This document shows, one piece after another, positions 49,196 through 58,318 of a stretch of 64,000 nt of DNA; positions within the stretch are counted from its first letter, which is position 1, and each line of letters starts with the position of its first letter. The stretch is from assembly GCA_963932145.1 (NCBI GenBank), contig OZ010581.1, positions 82,966,802-83,030,801 on the forward strand. Reading direction: 5' to 3'. This DNA is from Acanthosepion lycidas (taxonomy: Eukaryota > Mollusca > Cephalopoda > Sepiida > Sepiidae). The position numbers and the translations under genes are program-made. The notes under the pieces are model-generated. The model was not told the origin of the DNA. It ran no database searches and was given only the letters and a program-made list of their open reading frames with translations.

Positions 49196-51830
49196 TTCCC
49201 AAGTATCATGAGGTTATTTAATGTTTTCACTGTGTATCATTAATGACTGGGTAAGAAGAAGATTTGATGCGCTTCTCATTCGCGTATTTTAAATCTATCG
49301 TTTCAGCCATTAAATTTATTAAGCTTGCTATCTTCTTGATAACATTTCAGTTATTCATTTCATCCTCGACTAAATGTTGAATGTTTAACAAATTACTTTC
49401 TTCCTTCGGTCTACTTTTTCATAATGCAATTTTTTTTATTTATTTATTTTTTGCTGAGTTTGATGTTTACTCATCTTCTACCTTGCAATGAAGATTTTCT
49501 TCAACTTCACGTCACAGTGAACTATAGGTTGGGTTCACCTGAATGAAACTTGGTGGCTTTCTTCCATCATTAATGAATTCAAAGTGTTATGCCCATAGTT
49601 GATGTCATTTGAGGTTGTTTAATTCTACCTTCGGAGTGACCAAAAATAAACTCCTTCTTGAAATCTGACTCTTCTTTTGTTTTTTGAATACGAAGCATTG
49701 TGAAGTGTTGGGAAAAGAAAGGCTGGTCAAGTGTAACCCAATTTATTGAGTGAGAATAATGTTCGTGCGTATGTGGGTATAAATAAGTGGGTTCAAAATT
49801 TCAAAATAGCACGTGTATTATTTGTAAGACAAACGATTTCAGTGACGGCGTGAATTTTACTTATTTCATTTTAATATTTAATATTTATTATAAGTTTGTA
49901 TAGACATAAACACCAATCAAATCACCTTGAAATAAATTTCACAATATACGAACCTCTAAGCTTTCTTAGACAGGTCGAGAAACCGATTAAAACAAGTTTT
50001 AAACTAGGTTGATTGTATTCAATGGCTGATTGGGTCTAAAATATTGGTTGCCAGGAGACAAGGGCGAGGGGCATCCACAACTGCAATGCTATTATTTCAT
50101 TTTAATAACGAACAAATAAAATTTTCAAAATGTATGAAAAAGAGGGTAATTAAAATTTTCGTGAAAAGCTGTGTATTAGTAATTATAGTATACATGCCCT
50201 GTATATATTACTGGCAGTAGATCCCAAATCTAAATACAAAATGTTATAATTTATTTATTTTTTTAATTTAAACAATCTTTCAAGAGTTTAAGTTTCGTAG
50301 GAAGCTCTGTTTTTGTCTCCTGTTTACTTGTTGCTTCCATACCAGAAAAGACAATGTCTCCGAAACTTTTCAATGCCTCCAATCCACATCCAAGCAGTGC
50401 AGACACTCGTTTCTAGTTATGGTCCACATTTTCGAGTCTATAAAATTACACATTCAGTCATATCCAAGATTTTCCTGCCATTAACATAAATAATCTTTTT
50501 CAAGGCTAATTTTTTCCATTAATTTAAACAGTCTTTTAAGGCTTTAAATATTTTCTGCACTTTATACAAATCTTTTAAGTGACAAATCTTTCGTTAATCG
50601 AAATAGTCTTTCACAAAGAGTAGAAACCTTGATTGATTTGAAAGAAGAAAAGAAATTTCAGTAAGAATTGTCTTATTTATCGCCCATTTTATATACCAGA
50701 GGCGGACACTCTTTGTTAAAAGCATGTTATATTGTTCAAAAAGTATAAGAAAAAAGCCTTAGTTCCTGTAACAAACGGTAGGTATTTTTGCTTCTATTAC
50801 TAGCGAAGGATTTTTTCTATGATTTGACTTCTGCTAATTTTGTACAAATATTGTTTCTTCTATCCTTATGCAAAATACTAAAGTTGTGCAAGGGTTTTCA
50901 TAAAAAAAAAAAAAAGAAAAAAAACACACTATTTTTTGTTAAATAATTATTTTTCCAAGTCTTCGTGTCCTAATTGTTTTGTTTGTTTTTTTTTTCTCTT
51001 ATGTGCGGGAGATTAAAGTTTTTAATTACTTATATTTCTTGCTACCACGTGTAAAAATTTATTTTTGGAGTAAAAATTCCATTAACATTTTAGTCTGGAT
51101 AGCAATTTAGTAAATAAGTGTCATTTATGAATCTATCGACAGTCATCATTATTTTTCTTTTTTTTCTCATAGTCCACAGCAAGGAAAGAAAAGTGACCGA
51201 TTTGAACTCTTATGCATGCACTATGATATCAGATATGTCATCGCAACGAAAATGAAAAGTAATCTATTTTAATCATTTCTATGAATAAATAAAATGCTCG
51301 ATTATTTAAAAATAGAGAATTCAGGATAATTTTCCCCAACAATTTAAATCTACTAATTAACTAGTTTGAATTATATTTTAGGTAATTAAAGTCTACAATA
51401 AAAAAATACCTCCCCATAGATACAGTGGTAGCATTAGATAAAATTATATCTGTTAAAGAATATGAAAAAATAAATAAATATAAAGATTTTGAAATGGAAA
51501 TTGAAAAATGTGGCATCTACTATTGTTATACCTATAAAAATTGGAGTCATGTTTACGATCAAGTAAGGTACAAACAAAAATATTAACAAAATTCATGGCA
51601 GCCACAGCTCACAAGAGTGTTAAAGATTGCACTATGTGGAACTGCTCGTCTATTCAAGAGAGTATTATTAATGTAAAGAAAATACAAATACTGTGTAGAG
51701 GACCGTGTGTGTGTTTGCGAGTTGCTGAATTGGGAACACGTGCCTTTATTTCCTGCTAGAAAAAGGTCCAGCTACAAGAAAATGACGGACTCAAATTTAG
51801 TCCAACCGAAGATGAAAGAAAACAAACAAA

Positions 51831-51833
<3 letters not shown>
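49196..51833. other. Noncoding stretch, possibly gypsy 5' leader at its start
   Basis: 49200-49560 may hold the leader of the minus-strand gypsy relic, but no LTR or primer site was identified. A weak periodicity of TTAATTTAAACA(A/G)TCTTT strings occurs at 50260-50600. No gene. Confidence 0.35.

Positions 51834-51876
<43 letters not shown>
51834..51876. repeat. (TA)n microsatellite
   Basis: About 20 TA units. Confidence 0.95.
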
Positions 51877-51878
<2 letters not shown>

Positions 51879-52210
51879 AAATATATGTATTAAACAAAAC
51901 AATTTTACAATGGACAATAACATTTGTTTGCGTAAACATTTGTGTTTGTTCTTTGGTGAATGTTCGTACGTACGTGTATGTGTGTTTAATGCTCACAGCG
52001 TCTCCCACAAATGGGAAGACGTGGATCTTCTAAGAGTGCTTAAATTGTAGTCGCTGAAATGAAGAAATGAAAAGGAGAACGAGGCGAGAAGTCGCCCTGT
52101 ATTTATAGTGTATGGAGAGAGACTCCTAGTGAACAATTAGGGAATTAAGGAGGAGGTAACTCCGACAACTGTATATGTTCTCTATCACATCAGAATTTGT
52201 GCAAACAGAA
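51877..52210. other. Noncoding gap
   Basis: No gene or repeat recognised. Confidence 0.4.

Positions 52211-52281
<71 letters not shown>
52211..52281. repeat. (AT)n microsatellite
   Basis: About 35 AT units. Confidence 0.95.
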
Positions 52282-52282
<1 letters not shown>

Positions 52283-52384
52283 ACTTTGTCTTACCTAAGG
52301 TTACCCAGTAAGGAATTGTACAAAACAGAAAACAAATGAAGATTTTTTTTCTTTCTGTTTAGTACACCCACTAATAATAATTGT

Positions 52385-54100
52385 AATGGTAATGGTAATA
52401 TTAATCGTTTCCTTATAAGGAAACATTTGTCATTTATTGACCGGACAACCAGTGCTACTTTCGTTTGACATTTCTTTCTATTAAAAAACAAATTTCAGGG
52501 AAAATATTTTCTCCAGCTCAGTAACTGTTATGGCTTTTTCCACTATTTAGGGGGGGGGGCTTCCTCCCTAAATTTTCTTTGATATAGTGAGGAACGTCAT
52601 CTTTATTATTATGATTATTTTATTATTTTCTCTTCGAGATTATCCAGCTTAAGTGTTGCTGCTGTTGAAAGTCCTTTAGTCATATGGTTTTTGCTATTTG
52701 GTACAGTCCTTTGTGATTTTGTAGCGCCAGTCAATGAGGCCCCCAAAAAGATGGTTCTCACTAAGCCCTATAGGCCCCATTTGCTCGAAACTTACCTTTA
52801 ACCATTGATATGAGAAAGCGCTTGCATACAGCTGACAGTTTAGATAATTCTGAACGAGTTTGATGTAATACATGACATCCATATGACATTTCAATCTAAC
52901 GAAGCTATTTAAGAACATAACTCGTTTTTAAGTTGATGTTTTGGTTTTTATATAGCAATTTGCCATGTTAGGCAAAATTATCAACAGCACAGCCTATTCT
53001 ATGTTCCATTTCCTTATATTCTATACTAAATTTATTATAACTGAATCATACATTTAGTTATTTGAAGTGTTTAGTATTTACTAATTCCATATCCTGAATT
53101 TTTATAATGGATTCAGTGCATTCATTCCAATTTCAGATCATACTTTCTGTTTTGAAAAGGTTTATCTTTACTCCTATTTCTTGGTACCCTTGGTAGAGAA
53201 GGACTAATTTTTTGTTCAAGATAAATTCTATTTCCCAAGCATGAATATCTATGTCATCGGCATAGCCCACCCCTCTGTCATCAGTAAAAATTGGGGTCGA
53301 GAGGGTGTGATATGGAATGCTTAAATGATCAGTGCCCATCTCTCCACATCTGTGTTTGTACATTTGTAGGAAAATATTAAATAGATTGGGACTCTCATTT
53401 CCTGGTGAGGTTTGAAATGTTTACGTATTGGGGTCCTCGCCAGATATTCATGATTATGTGGACTAATATAGTTCCTCTATAAGATCTAGACATTCAGTTA
53501 AGCATGGATGAAAAGAGAAAGTCTCAATTGATGTTGCAATATGCTGCTGTGAGGTTGACATAGCAGGTATTGATTATGTTTCAAGATTGACTTTGTAATG
53601 ATCAGATGTATGTTGTTTTTTTTCTGCTGAGTGTGGTCAGAATTGAAATGTGACTCAGTCTTTTTCTTTTCTTTTCTTTTCTTTTGTGTTGGTGTCGATT
53701 GTTTGCTGTTATCGGGATTTTTCACTTTTCCCCACATTTCAACACATTTACTCTTTTACTTCATTAATTTGGTTTTCTCAGAGTATTAACTGGTCTTTTT
53801 CATATTTCTAATTTCTTTTTTATTTTATTTTATTTTTTGTTAATCTTTAGTATTCTCCTATTTATTTCTTTTCCTCTTCCGTTTGTTTCTTTCTTGTAAT
53901 AATCTTTTCAAATCAGGATTGCCGTCCGACGGGAGTATCTTTTTTCATCTTGATATTCTTGGAATGGTCTCACGTGCTTCGCTTAATGAAAATATGATTA
54001 CATTATTTGATTCCTCAATTGTTTTTGGTCAAGATTTATGGATATCAATTTGGACTAAATTATTACAGAATTCTACTCTTACGTTTTAATTTCTAAGGAC
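52385..54100 (-). pseudogene. LINE relic with YADD reverse transcriptase
   Basis: At 53363-53133 (minus) the frame reads RGVGYADDIDIHAWE and later GVKINLFKTESMI. This is the RT palm motif YADD with the downstream 'G.KIN..KT..M' helix, preceded in another frame by SPNLFNIFL. The 54080-53890 stretch (minus) contains ILPSDGNPDLKRLLQERNKR, in keeping with the linker between endonuclease and RT in such LINEs. 52918-52694 gives a C-terminal-like segment (CHMDVMYYIKLVQN). 52385-52715 matches the 3-kb copy A and is likely the 3' untranslated region. Frames shift repeatedly. Clade uncertain; RTE-like is the best guess. Confidence 0.6.
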
Positions 54101-54374
54101 TTGGATGTTGTACCTCGGTGTCATCTTTGTTTTATGTAAGCAGAAGCGAGCAATTTTTATGATTGGTTTCGTTGCCAGTAGTCTATGTTTGGATTCAAAG
54201 TATGTGCTGTATACCCTAATAGATGTTTAAAAACTCACACTGCCTAAGAAGCCAAGAGTCCGAGATGCTGAAGTTAATGGAATGTTCCATGAGATGATAA
54301 AACCATGTGTGTAGCATGGAATATTTTTTTATTAATAAAAATTTAACAATTTGAGAACAGTAACAAAACAACAA

Positions 54375-54744
54375 CAGCAACAATAATAATAATAATATCT
54401 TTAAAAGCCATCAAAATACAAAGATCTTGAAATATAAATCTAAAAAATGTGGCACATGAGGACATCAATAATTTGTAGCTGGATCTCTCGGATTGTTTGG
54501 AAAAGGTTCCGATAGGCTCATTGAAGTGATTCCTGGTAGCCCAATGCCTTCAAGAAATACAAAACATTCTACTCATAAGTACAGCTCACACATTACGAAG
54601 AGCATTATCTAAAATGCGTGTGATCGTAAATTTTATTTATTCATTTATTTAATTTTGTAAAAATGATCAGGGAAATGTCATGAAGCCATTTCTGACCTTC
54701 AGTCTTTGATTGGGACCCTAGAGGAAATGTGTATACAACAGAAA

Positions 54745-54823
<79 letters not shown>

Positions 54824-54825
54824 TT
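54375..54825 (+). mobile_element. R4/Dong-like LINE, 5'-truncated copy (a)
   Basis: Starts after (AAT)n at about 54380-54398 and matches the 3' ends of the copies at 61.0 and 63.0 kb: AAAATACAAAGATCTTGAAAT, ATGTGGCACATGAGGACATC, TTCCTGGTAGCCCAATGCCT, TACAGCTCACACATTACGAA, GTCATGAAGCCATTTCTGACC and GGAAATGTGTATACAACAG. It encodes only the last part of the restriction-like endonuclease domain and carries stops. Its 3' end runs into (TAC)n(TAA)n at 54745-54825. Confidence 0.85.
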
Positions 54826-54910
54826 TGATTCTATAATAATAACAATAATAATAATAACTTAAATTCTTTCATTTTAATTTTATTTTTTATTTTCTCTTTC
54901 CTTTCCCGTC

Positions 54911-54911
54911 T

Positions 54912-54943
<32 letters not shown>
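54911..54943. repeat. Poly(T) tract
   Basis: About 32 T residues, followed by a G-run. Confidence 0.9.
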
Positions 54944-54944
<1 letters not shown>

Positions 54945-55079
54945 GTGGGGGGATAACCCTCAATATTAAAGTCTGACATTCACACTGGCAGTGGTCACTC
55001 CGACTTATACTAAGTTAAAACTTAATACAACCAGTGCCATATACATATGCATATGCTACCCCACTGAATAGAATACTCT
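54945..55079 (+). other. Flank of LTR element, perhaps LINE 5' leader
   Basis: Begins GGGGGGATAACCCTCAATATT and runs into the ATTAT target of the LTR insertion. On the other side of the insertion (58319 on) lies sequence leading into LINE copy (b). These two pieces may be one LINE 5' untranslated region split by the LTR element; this is inferred from position only. Confidence 0.3.
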
Positions 55080-55084
55080 ATTAT
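55080..55084. repeat. Target-site duplication ATTAT (left)
   Basis: ATTAT directly precedes the 5' LTR (TGTT...) and is repeated at 58314-58318 directly after the 3' LTR (...AACA). Five base pairs is typical for Ty3/gypsy integrase. Confidence 0.8.
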
Positions 55085-55139
55085 TGTTATGGGGTCGTCC
55101 CCTTTTTGATATAAGTGGACTCTAAGGAAGTCCTACTTC

Positions 55140-55197
<58 letters not shown>

Positions 55198-55330
55198 ACG
55201 ACTAACCGCGTTCCTGGATTTACTAACAATATACCCATTGTATTATTGTGTAAATACATTTAATTTCTTATCTTTATTTCTTGCGTTTCTCATTCATTGG
55301 AGACCGAATTTCATCTCGAAATCCACAACA
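55085..55330 (+). repeat. 5' LTR of Ty3/gypsy element
   Basis: 246 bp, starting TGTTATGGGG and ending CCACAACA, so TG...CA termini with a TGTT/AACA inverted repeat. It shares with the 3' LTR the blocks CCCCTTTTTGA(T/A)ATAAGTGG, CTCTAAGGAAGTCCTACTTC, GCGTTCCTGGATTTACTAAC, TTTAATTTCTTATCTTTATT and TTGGAGACCGAATTTCATCT. It carries (TA)n at 55145-55193 and lacks about 155 bp present in the 3' LTR. Confidence 0.9.
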
Positions 55331-55530
55331 AACTGGCGACGAAGATTCGAACCCACGCGGAAAAGAAAAGATCAACAAAAGAAAAATACTTCCTCGTCGT
55401 CCAACAAGCAAATTGGCACACACACGGGAAGAAAAAAACAACAAATTCGCGTCGATCGATTCGAACTCACACAAGAAGAAATCCCTCCCTCGCCCACAAC
55501 AAATTAGCGACAAAGATTTACGAGGAGTAA
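55325..55530 (+). repeat. Tandem degenerate copies of the primer-site module
   Basis: The string CAACAAA(C/T)T(G)GCG recurs at about 55327, 55402, 55440 and 55497. The first and third copies share CGA..GATTCGAAC(C/T)CAC.C...A.GAA and then a CCTCG(T/C)C-like end. Copy two has lost its middle and copy four keeps GCGACAAAGATT. The unit is about 57-77 bp. Confidence 0.75.
55334..55354 (+). promoter_or_regulatory. Primer binding site (tRNA-primed)
   Basis: TGGCGACGAAGATTCGAACC starts three bases after the 5' LTR. Its complement ends in CCA and includes a T-arm-like GGTTCGAATC, as expected of a tRNA 3' end, so reverse transcription would be primed there. The tRNA species cannot be assigned by eye. 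Confidence 0.8.
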
Positions 55531-55553
55531 AAAATACGTAAAATTGAGTTATC

Positions 55554-56700
55554 ATGGAAGATTTTAAAAATATTTTGGTAGAACTGATAAAATACCAAAA
55601 TGATCAACAATTACAACTACAAGAACGAATGGAAGAAAAATGGCAAAAGCAATTATTACAAACGCAAAAGGAAGATCAAGAAATGCAAATAGAGCTCCAG
55701 GAACTAATATTGAAAGTAGCGGGCAACAAGCAATTAGATATTGAAAAAGAAGCAACATTTTCGCAAGACGCAGTGTGGAATATTATAGAGATTTTCAAAT
55801 ATTCTCTAGATGAGGACAAAAATTTTGGAGATTACTTCAGAAGACATCCTTAATATAGACTGTCAAAATTGGACAGAAGCAAAAAAAGCTACGTCTATTG
55901 CTTAGAAAATTAGGAACTGAAGAATATACAAAGTTCGTGGATTATATCTTGCCAAAAAAGACGAACGAATTAACATTTGACGAAGCAGTGACATATCTTA
56001 AATAACTCTTCAGCCCGAAAACATCACTCTTCCACAGGAGGTGGAAATGCCTTAACCTGGTAAAGGGCGATAATGAGGATTATTCCACGTTTGCCGCAAT
56101 CGTAAATAAACATTGTGACGACTTCAAACTAGCGGAATTAACCCCGGACAATTTCAAATGTCTCATCTTTGTTCAAGGGTTAGTTTCTACAAAAGATAGC
56201 GAAATGCGCAGAAGAATGCTTGCAAAATTACAAAATGAACCGGGTCTAACATTACAGCAATTATCGGAAGATTGCCAAAAATGTTTAAGTATAAAGAAAG
56301 ATGCAAAGGACATTGAAGTTCAGCTGTTTCTCATATACGTAAGTTAAACAAAAGTCTACGTTCTTCACCATCCCAGGAAAGAAAACTAAAATTTTACGAC
56401 AATGAAAAAAGATTCTCACCCACCCCGGAAAGAAAAAGAAAATTTTATAAGAGGAAAAGTACAACATACAGGACAAATTATGACGAATATCGGAACAGAT
56501 ATAAACCCCCTCCATCAGCATGTTATCGATGTGAAGGACTACATTGGAACAAGGATTGCCTTGAATGTGGAAAAAAGGGTCACAAGGCATCCCAATGTAG
56601 AAATAGAAAAGATACTAATAGAATAAGAGTTACAAGGATGAATAGCGATGACAACACCAACGGAAGGAAATATGTGGAACTGGAAATTTTAAATAAAAAA
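55554..56700 (+). pseudogene. Ty3/gypsy gag, broken
   Basis: The first ORF (55554-55853, 99 codons) opens with a Gln/Glu/Lys-rich coiled-coil-like stretch (about residues 12-55) and ends with FSQDAVWNIIEIFKYSLDED, resembling the start of gypsy gag 'FS.D.I...I.EF.Y.PE...TF..W..R'. The frame then stops. Later frames keep gag-like pieces, and at 56521-56598 there is a Cys-rich knuckle region (CYRCEGLHWNKDCLECGKKG then HKASQC) that would bind packaged RNA. Several stops and shifts lie between. No recoding site is proposed. Confidence 0.8.
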
Positions 56701-57885
56701 GGTTAAATTACAACTGGATTCGGGTTCCGACCTTACGATAATCAACTTACAGACATGGAAAAAACTCAACAGACCTACCATGTTACACACACAAAAAATT
56801 GCCAAATCGGTTACAGGCAAACGAATAAAATTTGAGGGAGAAATGATCGTGAATGTTAAATTTCACGGCAAAACAAAAAAACTTAAGATATACGTCATGA
56901 AAGATACTGAAAATCTAGTAGGTATCGACTGGATGCAGAAGTTCAACGTTTGGGGCCTGCCTATCAACTCTTTTTGCAAAAAGTTAGAGGTTGAACCATC
57001 AGATACTATAAAATTGAAGGAAGAATTATATAATCAATTTCCTGGGGTATTTTCAAGCGGGTTGGGACGATGCAACAAATTTAAGATCAAAATAGAATTA
57101 AAAGAAAACGTCTAACCAATTTTTAAAAAGAAGCGAAATGTACCGTTCGCTACTATAGAAAAAATAGACAAAGAATTGGAGAGACTTGAACAAACTGGGA
57201 TTCTACCAAAAACAGAGTGGGCAGCGCCGGTGGTTTATGTAAAAAAAGAAGTCAGGAGAAATCCGCGTATGCGCAGATTTTTCGACGGGACTCGACAAGG
57301 CGATAAAAGACCACCATTACCCACTACCGAGCCCAGAAGAAATATTTACAAAGCTCAACGGCGGTAAGATATTTTCAAAAATAGATCTAAGTGCGGCTTA
57401 TCTACAAATCCCACTACAAGAAGAGAGTACGAAGATCCTTTGCATTAATACGCACAAAGGGTTGTACAAGTTCAACAGACTACCATTCGGAGTAAAAGTT
57501 GACACCAGCAATTTTTCAGCAAACGATGGACACAATGCTCACGGGCCAGAGTTTCGCGACCGCTTATCTGAATGATATTCTAATTAAGAGCGACAATATT
57601 GAAGAGCACACATCACACATAAAGGAAGTTTTCAGAAAACTTCAGGACTTTGGGTTCAAAATAAAAGGAGAGAAGTTTTCACACAGAAGACATATCGATC
57701 AATTACAAAAAAGACGGATTGAGGAGCCAAGCTCGTCAACCGCAGAAAACGATGATTCTATGGATACAATCTTCGAAGCGTTTGAGATCCAAAGACCGCA
57801 GGAAGACACAGAAATGAGAAGGTCAAACAGGAAGAGAAAATTTGTCGAACCCCTGATTATCAACCATAAGAGACAAAAATACTAA
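56701..57885 (+). pseudogene. Ty3/gypsy pol, internally deleted
   Basis: The protease motif LQLDSGSDLTII lies at about 56709-56745, just after a stop at 56704. ORF 56780-57115 continues through protease into the RT leader (VGIDWMQKFNVW, FPGVFSSGLGRC). RT pieces follow: LEQTGILPKTEWAAPVVYVK (57184-57243), a frame with KIDLSAAYLQIPL near 57380-57420, and ORF 57499-57885 with TPAIFQQTMDTM and AYLNDILIKSD. The RT catalytic box YLDD is changed to YLND (57562-57573). At about 57675 the RT joins directly to RRHIDQLQKR, a string typical of the extreme C-terminus of pol. RNase H and nearly all of integrase are therefore missing. Confidence 0.85.
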
Positions 57886-57894
57886 CTCTTCCCA

Positions 57895-57917
57895 AAAAAG
57901 GGATCTAAGAAGTGGGG
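57895..57917 (+). promoter_or_regulatory. Polypurine tract
   Basis: AAAAGGGATCTAAGAAGTGGGG just before the 3' LTR, the expected primer for plus-strand synthesis. The interruption by CT makes its exact extent uncertain. Confidence 0.6.
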
Positions 57918-58154
57918 TTTTCAGGGTTCCTCCCCTTTTTGAAATAAGTGGCATCGACCAAAGTGTTACTGGGACTGCTGCCGTTAAATACCCACAGTCA
58001 GTCAGAATATAGGGAGATTGATAGAGATTGGGAGAGTGAGCAGAGATTGTGATTGAGTTGGAGGTAGAGTAATAGTATGAGGTAACCGCTTGTAGAAGTC
58101 AGTTACAAGCACGTAGACTCTAAGGAAGTCCTACTTCGAGACTATATATATATA

Positions 58155-58190
<36 letters not shown>

Positions 58191-58313
58191 GACTAACTGC
58201 GTTCCTGGATTTACTAACAATATACCCATTGTGTAAATACATTTAATTTCTTATCTTTATTTCTTGCGTTTATCATTCATTGGAGACCGAATTTCATCTC
58301 GGAATCCACAACA
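57918..58313 (+). repeat. 3' LTR of Ty3/gypsy element
   Basis: About 396 bp, ending CCACAACA. It matches the 5' LTR along both ends but carries an extra segment (about 57951-58108) between ATAAGTGG and ACTCTAAGG, and its microsatellite has become (TA)n(TTA)n (58143-58189). The start is a little degenerate. Confidence 0.85.
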
Positions 58314-58318
58314 ATTAT
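58314..58318. repeat. Target-site duplication ATTAT (right)
   Basis: Pairs with 55080-55084. Confidence 0.8.

Noticed and set aside
55274..55555. Three overlapping ORFs in the LTR leader
   Set aside because: They cover LTR, primer site and leader repeats; gag starts downstream at 55554.
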